Shown here in pieces: positions 16,221 to 28,300 of a DNA stretch of 64,000 nucleotides. The DNA comes from Litoditis marina (Eukaryota; Nematoda; Chromadorea; Rhabditida; Rhabditidae). Every line of letters starts with the position of its first letter. Position 1 is the first letter of the stretch. The translations under genes were made by a program, and so were the position numbers. The notes beneath the pieces were generated by a model. It saw nothing but the letters and a program-made list of their open reading frames with translations. It was not told the DNA's origin and searched no databases. The DNA is taken from NCBI GenBank assembly GCA_964036275.1, contig OZ038438.1, positions 3,168,978 to 3,232,977 of the forward strand, written 5' to 3'.

Positions 16221-16342
16221 CCCACCTTGTCATTGCTAGGCATTGTTAACCGTCCAATGTCCATGTGAATAGTTAGCGTCTGGGGAAGGAGAAGAGGACA
16301 GGTCAAAATATCTACAAGAACAATAGAATACAACATATTCTT

Positions 16343-19300
16343 TCATAAATCTTCTTTCGTCCACCGTTCCACGGCTGCAACGAGTTCCGTTACTTTAGGT
16401 GAAAACCGTTTAGTTATTCATTTAGTAACCGTATACTTCGTTCAGAAAGCATTTTAAAACTGTGTTCAAGGATATCACTACAGGAGTGGTTAACTGGTAT
16501 ATCGGAACGCGGTCACTTCTACCATTTGGCTTCCAGGACCCGGTTTCACATTAAAGAAGGACGATTATGTGGACCAATCCCGTGTCAACGGTCCTTTAAA
16601 CTGCAATTGAAAAATGTATTGCAGTTTAAAGGACTGAAGCGTTGCGATTGGACCACATAATCGTCCTACTTTACGCTCGCTGAGCTGAAAATGACCATGG
16701 TTGCTTCACCGTATGATTGGCGACGGATAACCCATGAGCAACGGAATACGTATTTTGGAACAAAGGAAGACATGAAAATGGGCGATATATTCTCTAACTT
16801 TTCGAGGTCAGAAAAACTTCTTCGAACGATCTTTTATGATAACCATACATACATAAAACCATACGAAAACTGTAGGCTATAGCGTATATGAAACGGAAAT
16901 ACTGCCAACCTTTAACCGTTGGCCTCTTTTTCTCGTTGAGATTGAGCAGACTGTCGACCAGCTGTTTCACTTCTATTTCCTCGTGTCGTTTCACAGGCTC
17001 ATATTGACCCTAGAAACAAGTCTGTTTGAAAAATAATATCTTCTAGTCTTGGTCACAATTTGTGTACACAGCGAAAGCCGAAACCGTGCAATTTTTAATT
17101 ATTCTCCACGTTTTATATGCGTTGCACTCAAGTTACTAACATTATTCTTTATACAATTGTCAACACAATCAGACAAGTCCAACAATCGTATACGTCACAT
17201 TATTCGTACTGATACTCCTACAGTACACATCATTCCAACTCGACCACACTTTGTACTAGGGAAGTCGAATGCAACAATTGTCCACCTTTTCGATACTATT
17301 CAAGAAATTAAGTTTTTCTACTCATACTGTAGCATTTTCCGTTGCATGGAGAACTACTATTGTAAATAGACGTACTCGGGTTATTTTCATGACAATAGAG
17401 GGTAGATTCTCGCCGTCAAATGCTCGTTTCAGTTCGAGCAGCTCGTATAAAATGCATCCCAACGACCACACATCTGTCTTCTGGTTATAAGCTCGACCTG
17501 AAAATGATCTTTTCATTTTTTATTTGTTATTTGTTTATTCACATTTGAATCTGACTTATTTTAGTGTAATGATGGTACCCCACATACTTGGTCGAGATAG
17601 GTCAATATGGTTTCCGATAGGGCATAATGTTTATTACATTATTACAAAAATTTGAAGATAACTTCGAAAATATTACGATTTTCTATGTGATTCTGTATAA
17701 CCGTGGTACAAAAGTGAAAAAGGCTTTCTTGTAGTCAGATTTGTAAACACATCATAGAAACAGTTACGCCTGTAGTAAATACATAATAGACGTATTTCAT
17801 ATCATTTTTCATGAAAATTTTCAAGTAATCTACAAGAATTAGAACTGCTAGGCGCCGCAGGCGACTAGTCCAACCCCAAATAAACAATGTAATAAAATCG
17901 AGCGACCCCTACAACTACAAACCTTCGCAAATCTCGGGACTCAGATAGTTGGGAGTTCCAATAACCGTGTTCGCCACACTTCTTGTATTCAGCTCTTTGG
18001 AAATACCAAAATCGGACAACTGCAAGTTGTTCTGTCAAAACTCTCAACTAGTGTTCACTGTTATTTTATTCTTTTCCCTAACAAAAACATTCCACAACCA
18101 AACTAATGAGTTGTAAAGTTCTCCGTTTTCTTCATCATTGACAAATGACAACACAATAAACTTTGAACAGACCGTGCATATTATGTATATTTTCTCAATT
18201 TCCGACCTTGGAAAACAATATTCGAACTAACTATGATTCGACTGTTCAACGCACCATAACCAGTGTTCTTTTTCGGTTCATCAGAATATTCTGCGTTTTC
18301 AGATCACGATGTACTACGTTTTTCGAGTGCATGTGGTCGAGGGCTATACTGATCTGGAAGAAATAATAATAATAATGTTTATCAGTATAATAATAGACCA
18401 ATATGAAATCACAAAATGTAAACTATTCAAACTGACATTTGAGAAAACAAAAGAAAAACAGGTACATGAAGAAAGTTGCTAATACCATTTGTTGTTGATG
18501 TCAATGAGGCTCAGTTAGAAGACAGAGATGGAAGAGGTACCCAAGATTGATTGATGTTGAAACGGAAACCATAGCGATCAAAGTACGATGATATAAATGA
18601 TGATATAAAGTACAGTAATATTGCTAATAATGATATAAACCTTGTTTCTGTTGACCTATTTGTTTATTAGTTTATTCAAGACGAAGGAAAACACATGATA
18701 AACGAATGCAACACTTACTACTCTACGAACTTCTACATTTCAAACTCTTTACCGATTCCAGCTATTTTCTTAAAATTCCAGAATTTCGTGACAGATGAAA
18801 TCAATCCCATAAAAATACCTGTGTAAAATAGTTCAATGCCTGATTCAGTGGCAACTGCTGGTTGTTTTGATCTCTAATAAGCTTCTCCATCGTATCTCCT
18901 TCGGCGTATTTCATCACTACAAAAGTTTTTTTTTAACTTCATTTAATAGATAATAGAAACACAGTAAACTGGTTATGAAATGTATAGTCACGTTAGACGT
19001 GTGAAATACATAAGAAATCGAAATGTGCAATGATAAAATACCCACTTCCTGATGTTTTTCACGTTGCATTTGTCTGTTCATTATGACTTTCATACTTCTG
19101 ATATCCCGTACCCATGTGGCATAGCTATAACTGATCATTGACCTTATGCAGGAAGATAGCAATTAACAGTTCCCGATCTGTGTCTCTCCAAACATGCGCT
19201 ATTTCTTTCCCTCTTCCATTCCGCCAAGTCGGGAAGAAGAGGGTGAGAAAGAAGAAGGTAAGGTGGGATCTGGGATACTCTTCTATACCGCCTCTGGTTG

Positions 19301-20586
19301 TTCAGAATAACTAACCGATGGCCAACTGGTTCTCGGCGGGTAGCATGAACGAGTCATAATATCCAATTATCATCGGGTGAGTCAGTTTCTGTAGAAGTTT
19401 CACTTCGCCTGTCATATCATATTGTCTTCAAACGGTCGCGAAAATGAAATCACATATCAACAACTTATATTCTATTCGATACCACCTGATATAGTCTTCC
19501 TAATTGCTATTAACACTCTAAGTGCAGTCCAACGTCAATTATATGAAAAAAGTTATCAATTTTAGCATTCAATCTTATTCCCTATCAGAGTGTTAGAGAA
19601 TATTTCCGACAAATTTGAAGGTTGCCTTGGGAAGCAGCCATTGAAAACTTCGAAGGTGTACTGTAGGATTCTAGGTAGGAACTATGTGGACTATGTTTAG
19701 CTAACAAAAACCAAGAACACCGCTTCTTGGTGCACAATGAGTTCAATTTGTTAGCGAAGGACCATACTTATAAAAAGACATGCCCAGAGTTCAAATATTA
19801 GCAAGAATTAGTAACAAATTACTACTATGGAAATAACAACTTTGGTACGTTTTAGCGAAAGTTTCAATTGTTTGTTCTAAACTGTTCAAATGCTAGTCGA
19901 TGATGAGCACTCATTTCATTCTTCAATATATTTTTGAATTCAGCGTTCTTCAAGAAATGAAAAATTAACTAACTCATAATTTTTTGTTCGTCATCTGGTC
20001 CCAATGTTATTGTCTTAATGATAACCTGAAATGTATTTTTCATCAGAAAAGTTAGAATATGTTTGTATGACAACGTGTGCTTTCAGCACTTTATGTTCAT
20101 AAGTGTAGTCTGAGTTGTTATTTGAGTTCTAGTTGGATCGGTGTGCATATAGCAAACGTCACATCATGACAGTAGCGCAAGATCGAACTGAACGAACAGC
20201 AAAGCGGCACCATCTTTAACATTCCACCCCACCTTTCTCAGAGCCATTTTACGGTAGTTTGCTCCATGCTTTTGGAACTCTTTGTCACTTTATTAGTTTG
20301 TGCGCCACCTTCAATCAAGCAGTACAAACCATCAAAAACTACTCCGATTCGCTCCACACTATATTTCCATACAAACTATCAAAAACTACTTTCAGAAATC
20401 TGATTTGCCCCAAAGTATACTTCAATATACGACCGCCTACATTATCGGGTAGCAGATGAGTTGAAGGGACCCTACCTTCTGTCCGAGAGGGTCACTCCGT
20501 CTCTTGCACAGCCAGCAGACCCCGAAAGCCCCCCGACCGACCACCCGCATCTTCTCATATTCATCCATGGGACTCGGCTCCGCCAT
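16343..20586 (-). CDS. nekl-2: NIMA-related (NEK8-like) Ser/Thr protein kinase, complete
   Basis: Nine exons join in frame: 20476-20586, 19974-20025, 19316-19408, 18819-18916, 18261-18353, 17923-18031, 17376-17497, 16910-17009 and 16343-16374, giving 269 residues. The glycine loop GRGAFGV is at 17-23, followed by VIIK at 38-41. [10 protein letters not shown] begins at 133, DFGISK at 156, and [13 protein letters not shown] then DVWSLG complete the catalytic core. The opening [17 protein letters not shown] and VIIKTITL are closest to NEK8, so I infer the nematode NEKL-2 type, which is known to act in trafficking and moulting. The protein stops just after the catalytic domain, with no RCC1 repeats. 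The last exon (nine codons, ending VERWTKEDL) is the least certain part: an alternative acceptor just left of 16690 would end the protein AQRA. One intron holds a MITE (16552-16673). Confidence 0.9.
16552..16673. repeat. MITE, TAAAGAAGGACGATTATGTGG family
   Basis: A 122-bp near-palindrome starting TAAAGAAGGACGATTATGTG and ending CACATAATCGTCCTACTTTA, in an intron of the NEK gene. Other copies: 20672-20758 (right arm missing), 54566-54675 and 55927-56047. The ends suggest a TA target duplication, as for Tc1/mariner-derived MITEs. Confidence 0.85.
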
Positions 20587-20671
20587 TTGTCTTAAACTAC
20601 ATTATTATGTTTTTATTCGAACAAATCCTATATGTTTGTCATTGAAACATTACGTGGGTCAACACAGCCAT

Positions 20672-20758
20672 TAAAGAAGGACGATTATGTGGTCCAATTC
20701 CAACGTTTCAGTCCTTTAATACATTTTTCATTTGCAGTTTAAAGGTCCGATGTCACGG
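20672..20758. repeat. Truncated MITE, TAAAGAAGGACGATTATGTGG family
   Basis: The left terminal repeat and the centre are present, in the opposite internal orientation to the 16552 copy. The sequence stops at AAGGTCCGATGTCACGG without the second terminal repeat. Confidence 0.7.
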
Positions 20759-21041
20759 AACACTTTTTTGTCACAAGGCTCTCGAATTACTGTTTATATC
20801 AGTCAAATTCAGTACTTCTGTAGTACCTGTTTTCAGTTTCAGCTAGTCACTTGGTCGCTCTCCACGTGAACGAAACGTGTCCTTCGAGAGTTGTAGATAG
20901 TTAAGAAGACAGAGGAAAGGGTTTCCTCACAACGATGCGTAGTGCTGCAATACAAACGGGGTTGGACATTCGGCTTACATAATAAACGGTTATCATAGTG
21001 ATGAACTTGGAACTTGATAATATGGTTGAATAACTTTCAAA

Positions 21042-21067
21042 AGAGACAGAGAGAGAGAGAGAGTGAA

Positions 21068-21100
<33 letters not shown>

Positions 21101-21122
21101 GAAAGAGTGGGAATGAGAGAGA
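21042..21122. repeat. Imperfect (GA)n microsatellite
   Basis: About 80 bp of AGAG units broken by single T, C and extra A bases. Confidence 0.85.
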
Positions 21123-21667
21123 ACAAGAACGGGAAATCTTTGCATTTTTCAACTAAAGTGTCAACAAGCAAAGGTCCCGCTCATGGACACATACAGTAGG
21201 ATATAGAAATGTGTTGATGTTTGAAAAATATTCGGAAAGACTTTCAAAGGAGAGGAAGGAGTTACCCAGTATTGTTCGCTTGCTGCCATTACTGCCCAGT
21301 TCATGTTATTATTGTATAATCTTCGAAAGGTCAACGGCATACTGTAAGCGTAGGCGGACAGGTGAAACCGAGTATAACACCGCATCTCAAAACGATGCGC
21401 AATATGAAACAGAGAAAACAAACCGACGGAATTCCAGAGTGTGATATTATCGATTTGGATGTTATCACTGTACAAACGATGGACAGATTGCAGTGAGAAA
21501 CCTGTTTAACGGACAACTCGGAATTTATTGTAACATAGGTTTGTTACACGCGGCCCGATGAGACACTCGAGACGTCATGATCAGCCCAGATACCTAATCA
21601 GACAAATCCACTCTCGTTCTATCCGAAATTAGTAACTGGTTGGTCACTTAATTTTCGATATTTTCAA

Positions 21668-21853
21668 AGCATCTCAGAACGTGCCTGGTTGTGTTACAGT
21701 ATTTTACTGTACTTACAGTAAAATACAGCATGGTGGGAATACAAATCGATTTTTTGGCGTCTCGACTAAAAAATACAGTATTTTTCCGAACCGTTCGGTT
21801 CTTGAACTGTTTCGACTAAACGCGATTTCGTAAAATACAGGGCATGTTCGGAG
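21668..21853. repeat. Inverted copy of the 14308 element (left part)
   Basis: The sequence from GCCTGGTTGTGTTACAGTAT to ACGCGATTTCGTAAAATACA is the reverse complement of about 14318-14490 with very few differences. This suggests recent spread. Confidence 0.8.
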
Positions 21854-22384
21854 ATCGGTCACAAAAGCATCGGTCACTTAATTTATACACTGATGGGTAA
21901 AAATAGTGGGGGAAAATACGTGAATAGTTTGATCTGAATTCACGCATCATTCGCTGACTCTGCCTGAAAATCAAGAAAATCAAACAACAGATCAAACAGG
22001 ACGGGGCAGAATTAGGTTCGTCTAGTTGAAGTTCACGTAACACCTGCGAACACAGGAGAATTCGACGAAATGAAATGGGAATGAGCACTATTTCTGGCTT
22101 CTATCCAAAGCACATTTGATTCTACTCCATTCAGCTCTAGTTTACCGTATACGCAATTATCCAGCACGTAACTGTAGTGGATCATTTTCGCCTACCAAAG
22201 TTGTCTCAGACATCGCACGCGGCGCGTAGCACTGCGCACATTAGTTTCCGATCTTCTTGGTTGGCCAATGTGAAGCTACATCCATTTGTTCAAAGCGCAT
22301 TTTGGGCAGGACTCTTGCAAAAGTTTAATTCTCGTTCTTTGACCGGGCATCGAATAGTTTCGCGTGCACATTCTCAAGTCGTGC

Positions 22385-22619
22385 TATAGTTCACACAATT
22401 CCTACTTAGACTCCTACAGTAACCTTACAAACTTTTCGAAGGCTCTTGTGAAGCTGAAAATGTAGTTCATGGAAGATGACCTCGTATATTTACTCTACCT
22501 GAGAAGGAGAATGAGGTATGAAAATCCTCAACTTCTCCGATCAAAAGTAAGTGATCAAAACGGCTTGGAAGTTTAGAAATCCTACTGTAGGAGTCTCAGT
22601 AGGAATGAAAACGATTATA
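22385..22619. repeat. MITE, CTGAGACTCCTACAG family, second full copy
   Basis: It matches 11817-12052 almost throughout, including the internal GAAAATGTAGTTCATGGAAG region and both inverted ends. Confidence 0.8.
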
Positions 22620-22842
22620 GAAGATGATGACTACGCTGCATATATGCCACCAAACAAACGTGTTCACTACAGTATCTGTTCTGGAAGACGACGCTAAAGA
22701 GAACACAAACAGAGAGACGCAGACACCCTGTGCAATAATGTTCTGTTCCTCCGTCGATAAAAGCATGGGCTCATTTATGACAAATGTTTAGACAAACATA
22801 ACAATGGAGTATGAAAATAGTGACCATGTGGTGAGATTCCAA

Positions 22843-23020
22843 GCGGCGTAGCAATCCGTCCAACTTCATGAGAAGTTCATATGAGTTTCTCATGAGATAC
22901 CTCATGAGATACTCGTGAGCTCTCATTTTTGTAGCATATCAATCAATAGGATCTCATGAGAAGCTCATGCCCATAGCTCATGAGGTATGTCATGAGCTAT
23001 TGGACCGATTGCTACGCCGG
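22843..23020. repeat. Palindromic element built from CTCATGAG units
   Basis: Bounded by GCGGCGTAGCAATCCGTCC and GGACCGATTGCTACGCCGG in inverted orientation. The interior repeats CTCATGAG or close variants about seven times. Confidence 0.75.
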
Positions 23021-24001
23021 CAGTAGTCATCAGTTGACTGGTGTTCGATTGCACCTATCAATCTGACCGCGTGTTTCCGATCACATGGGATCATCACTGG
23101 AAATTGGAGAATCATACGTCATCTATATACTGAATTCCGTTCTATTTTATTGTGTTTACATCTTAACTTTAACTAGTTACATTATTCATACGTTATCATT
23201 GTTGTCAATGTATTCGCCACTCTTACGTGGACTCCTGCAGAAATCGGTAACATTTGCTGAAGCTTGTTACCTGTAAAGAGAAAAGCACTTTTACAAAGCA
23301 ATAAACTTGATGGAAGAACTTGTATTATTGTACAGGGTGTCTGCGTCTCTCCTTTTAATGATGAAATAACCTTTACAAAGTAACGTCAACTTCATGTTAA
23401 TTCTCGTCTTTCTGCACTCCGAATCTTGGAACTTTCTCGTTCTAATTCAGCACAGAAGCGGGAAGTGTGTTGAATAAATAGTAAAGATTAAATATAAAGT
23501 TTTGAAGTGAACTAAACCGTTTTGAAATGCTGTATTGTGTGTTGCAGAGAGGGTGCAGAACATAATACCCAAACTGAAGAGTTTCGAAATCTCATATCAA
23601 TAAATTAACTAAAAGTGGCTACGTCATACTGTAAGAGTCGGGAAAAGTGTGCAAATGATACAGAGATGAATCAAAACAGTTGCTATAACTTGAGAACTAT
23701 TACACAGAACCTAATTGAGGATAACTTGCGCATCTAACGCATTCTCTCCACTCTCTGCCTTCATTCAAATTACGGAAAAGTGCATTTTTCGAACTTTTCC
23801 AACGTTTGTACAGAATTGTTTGTAGGAAAAACTACTTGATCAGTTTTCTGATCGCTTCAAGATGCGTTCGTGTTTGAGAAAACACCTTTTCGTCTGTTTG
23901 TTGGTCGGATGAGCTGTATCGACATTTCGACTGACTGTCAATACCTTCCTTCATCTATTGCTGCCATACTTTCCCTCTAAAGTTCCTATTCAAAGTTTAT
24001 A

Positions 24002-25190
24002 ATGGGCTCTAAGAAAGGTACGCTATTCAGCCCATAATCTTTTTATTGGTAGAAAAGTCATTTTCATGAATTGTTTTCTAAACATTGTCCACCGTTCAGT
24101 CCTCTAACACTCTCTATTTGATAGCACGAGTTGATGGCTGAATTGTAGTCGAAATACAGTTGTTCAGAACAAGGCAACTTTTGAAGAAACTGATGAGAGT
24201 TTTCCTACTTTTACGTGCAACTGGAACTGATTTATGTACTCTCGAAAATAAATCTCATAGATGAATTTTGCAAACACCGTTATTTGTTCCAAACGTCTGT
24301 ATATTTTAGTGCGACATTTTATGTGAAATACCGGATTCATGCTGTGTTTGCAGAATAAACTACAGAATAAACCACAAAAAAATCAGTATTATGTTGAAAT
24401 AATGTAGAAACATTCGAGATTCAAACTCGTATCCCTCTTTGATAACGAGAACACAAGTCATGCAGCTCGAATATGACTTTGAAACGGGATCTCTCTAAGA
24501 GTAGCAGGCTAACACGCATTTGTTTGGCTTTTCGTAAATATATGTAAGCATCTAGATTAATTCGCTGTCAATCTATGTTCATTGGCAATATTTGGTAACC
24601 TCGAGCTGATTGAGCGAAATTCAAATGGGGTTCTACAGACTACTCAGGCATTTGATCTGATAATAAATTTGCTCGTGTGTGAAAAACCTACACTAGATTG
24701 ATAACACATGGTATTAAATCATCGTAATCTCCGTTATAATTATTGAAATTTCTGAACTTACGAAATAGGTCCACAGATGTTCTTTCGAAGTATCTATTCA
24801 ATCGGACATATTTGAAATATTTCCCCTACCACTGTGGACCCTTTGGGTAAAGGTATACTGCTTTTAAGTGGTTGCATCTGGGGTATAGGTGTACGTACCA
24901 CCTTCTGATTTTATTGTTCCTCATCTTTCGGTCTTCTCTTTATATGTGGAGCTTTTTATTTATTTGCAGGCGCGCGAAAGTACTCGCTGGCCTCTGACAT
25001 CACAGAGGAAAACCCGTTCACCGGTCGGGAGCTGTGCATCTTCGCCTCCATCTATTGGACCTGTGTGCTGTTCCTCATATTAGCATATGAACACCTGATG
25101 CCCGTCTTCAACAACCCCACCTACCCGTTTTACAATCATGTTCATGACTATTCCGCGTTTCCACCCAAAATCAACGCCACAGGTGTGTAA
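24002..25190 (+). CDS. Small single-pass membrane protein, 78 aa
   Basis: A 16-nt first coding exon (24002-24017, ATGGGCTCTAAGAAAG before GTACGC) joins in phase 1 to exon 24970-25190. The product opens MGSKKGARKYSLASDITEEN, has one hydrophobic helix at about residues 27-42 (CIFASIYWTCVLFLIL) and a 35-residue tail ending FPPKINATGV. The second exon is GC-rich, with coding-like third positions compared with its surroundings. AATAAA overlaps the stop codon at 25190-25195. The alternative is that the CCACAG/GTGTGT at 25181 is a donor and the tail continues. The family is not recognised. The gene converges on the GPCR about 200 bp away. Confidence 0.6.
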
Positions 25191-25195
25191 ATAAA
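25190..25195 (+). terminator. Polyadenylation signal AATAAA
   Basis: AATAAA starts at the last base of the TAA stop of the 78-residue membrane protein. Confidence 0.45.
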
Positions 25196-25329
25196 CTTTT
25201 TGACTTTTTTTGGTTGGTTTTTCGATCTATAAGCAACGCGTTCTGATAACCCACACTGGTATGTTTGGCAAATGAAATTTGGGTACTGACAGGCTTGAAT
25301 GAGAAATACTAAGCAAATGTTTTTAAATA

Positions 25330-25335
25330 TTTATT
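25330..25335 (-). terminator. Polyadenylation signal AATAAA of the GPCR gene
   Basis: AATAAA on the minus strand, about 56 nt past the stop codon at 25391. Confidence 0.65.
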
Positions 25336-25390
25336 TATAGACGTAACGAAGAACAACTTCCGTAGATTCTGATTTTCCAGTTCAGCGCGT

Positions 25391-28300
25391 TTAGACATGA
25401 GCACTTTCTATGGCAAAATCGATCTGAAAAGGGGAAGTTATATTATAAATTAACGAGAACAAACTACTCAATAGGGCAGCCAGTGTAGGAGAAGGTTTCA
25501 AAAATGTTAGCATTCATCACATTTATTTATTTTCAATTCTTTTTTTTATTAGATTTTTTACGACAAAAAGTTGAATCTATAAAACAAGTGCCTCGCTCGG
25601 TTGGAACCTAGCACAAGTCTCATGATTTTTAAGGGTCGAAAACTACTTTTACCTTTATTATAAGTTCGTATTATATTTTATCCTTTTATAACACACTTCA
25701 ACTCACGGCGTTTTTAGAATAAGCCAGACAACCTCTTTTCTTCACAAATGGAAGCAACTTGTATTTATTCAAATGTTGTTTTACTGTAACAAAATGGAGA
25801 AAACTAACTTTGATGAGGGGGATACTTGGGATGGGCACCTCGTTTCCGCCCTCCCGCGAAGCCGACCGACGAGACTGCGGGGTCGCACACGGAACCTTCA
25901 ACAAAACATGTATTTCAGAACATTCAGAGTATTTATAGTGCGTCCCAAATTCATGAAATATCCGCCTCATGTGAGATTCCAACCAGGACCAAAAGTTTGG
26001 GAGACGCGAACGTTAACCACTATACCAACTGAGATTATTACAAAATTGTCGACGAATCGTATTTATGTGTTCTTTCACAGCAAAAAGGGAGATATACAGT
26101 ATACCTCGCCTTTTTTAGCGACAGACACATTCATGTATTTGAAACACATATCACATGTGTCTCAGAGTGCAATTGGATCTTCTGGTTTCTTGTGCGATTT
26201 GAAAGAAATATTGGTTAAAGGAGATACGAAAAAGAACGAAAATCTCCGACAATTCACAGCAATTTTGTAGTTGTAGCGTTTTTGACGAGACTGTGCAGGT
26301 CAGCATCTTTATACATGAAAACCAGGAATACTATGAGGAATGTCAATTTTGTTGTCGTTATTATTGTCTTCGATTAGATTCAGAAGTATTGAATAACTTA
26401 CCATTCTCCTACTTTTCTTCGGCTGACAATAGGAGAAGACGGAAGATCGAAATGACTTGTTCATGAAGCAATAGGTGATTGGATTGGTCATCGATGATAT
26501 GTATGTGAGTATTGTTAGAAAAGAGTTGAGACCCGAGTGCCAGAGATCGAGGCCCTGCAGGAACAAACACAAATTGGAAGCTGAATGAGTATCTAAATGT
26601 TATCCAGCAATTCGAATACTCCGAACGAACCTAATAAAAGAGTACGATCATCTACTACGTACCCAACGGCATATAGAGGCTGAGCCCGGAATGCCTAGGT
26701 AAACATAACTACATGCAGGTGGATTCTGAGTTTTCATTCATACTCACTGTTATTCACCTTTCCTGTTTTGATCTACTTCTCCTACTAATCACAACCTTTC
26801 TCTTCTACAGAAAACGCAACAAAAGAATATTTCGATGAAAATGACATGGAGTACAGACTCCTACATACCATTTAAAACTTTCAAATATCTGTGTTTCATG
26901 TAAACTCTGAGTAAAGATGAGGAATGCTGATGCTCACCAAGAGATCGGCAGTTCGAACGAGCAGCCACCAGGTATAGCTGGGCACCCAACAGGCGGCGAA
27001 CACAATAACTATAGTTATCAACATTCTCGTCACTTTCCGCTTCGCCAGAAGGATTTTGTCCTTAAAAGCATATACATTCAATAATAATTGAGATATGTTA
27101 TATCGGTGCTTGAACTAAATTAAACGAATCAACAAAAACTCAACTCAAGTACTCTCATAGCTTCTTTTTGCACCGTTCCCAAATTAGAATTGTGGGTTGG
27201 TTCACATGTTCACAAACACCGGAAAATAACAGAACTGTCTACTACCATCACGTTTTCCGCTTGTATTATTAAAATAGTTAATATTGCCAAAAATGGTATT
27301 CATTCATTCTTGTTAATTTCGCCTGCCCTACAGCACAAATTGTTACCTTTACAGTATATTACCACCTATCATCGGTCCAGTATTTGAAGTACATTTCTCT
27401 AAGGAACGAATCAGACTATGGAAAATGGGTTTTTATTGTGGTGCCCGTCTTCCATCTTACTGTGATGGTATCCAAGTAGATAGAAGGATACCTGATTGGT
27501 GCTCCTGAGCAACATGGTCGAGTCGAAACTGCTCCTAGGAGTGCCGAACAGCGTGTTCACGGAGCCGAGGCGAATACCGACTGAACTGGTTTGCCTCGAA
27601 CTAGGAATCGTCAACGAGTTGTTCTCCTGAAATCAATTTCAGCGTTTCCACATTATGAAATTAGCATCAGTTTTACAGAAATTGAGGAACTGATTTGTAT
27701 AAGTGCCAGAACAGTCAGTTTTTCGAAGGTTTCACTACAAGCGTGCGTAGTGTGCACTCTTCAAACGAGCAATAAATCGTGGAGATATGAGGGATAATTC
27801 GAATCCCATAGGGACGGAATCATAACTCGTTCATCCTCGGGTTATGTGAAGATCTCCACATTTCGGCCTTTTTGGTACGAATAGAAGATAATAGGACATA
27901 TTATCGAATAATACATCAATACGATTGTTGTCTAATTGGGATTTTGAACGGATAGAAGACTCACCTTCTGACACTTGTCCGGTATCCTTGATACCGTATT
28001 GAACAACCAGTCGGTGAGAGATGGCTTGGTGGGACTTGCTGTAATACCAGAGTTAAGGGTGAAGATTGAGTCTTAATTGTAGTTTGATATTCAAAAACAC
28101 CATGTTTCTCGAAGTGTGCTCGAAATGAACCGGAACACACTATACAAAGATTGGATTAACATGAGCGCATCTGCCACTTTCCCTATACTGTTAGTCAATT
28201 GCACAGTCACGTGAAACATGCTAAACACAGCAGAACTCAGAAACGTGCAATGAAAAAGTGGACGATTGTTCATTAGAATGTTAACGTTACGTGACTGTAC

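Larger units (their letters stand above)
13871..16342. other. Intergenic region with repeats, no gene seen
   Basis: It contains a mini-palindrome (14202-14271), an element with about 50-bp inverted ends (14308-14776) and a 130-bp MITE (16091-16220). A 99-codon plus ORF at 15483-15782 has hydrophobic stretches but no recognisable family or splice context, so I do not call it. Confidence 0.55.
20587..24001. other. Intergenic region with repeats, no gene seen
   Basis: This 3.4-kb stretch contains a truncated MITE (20672-20758), an imperfect GA-repeat (21042-21122), an inverted copy of the 14.3-kb element (21668-21853), a full MITE (22385-22619) and a CTCATGAG-rich palindrome (22843-23020). No exon chain is supported. 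Confidence 0.6.

Noticed and set aside
22843..23020. A CRISPR-like array of regularly spaced repeats
   Set aside because: The CTCATGAG units are palindromic, irregularly spaced and bounded by inverted ends in a eukaryotic genome.
25773..26270. 165-codon plus-strand ORF
   Set aside because: It runs antisense across a GPCR exon and the tRNA-like relic. The coding signal belongs to the opposite strand.
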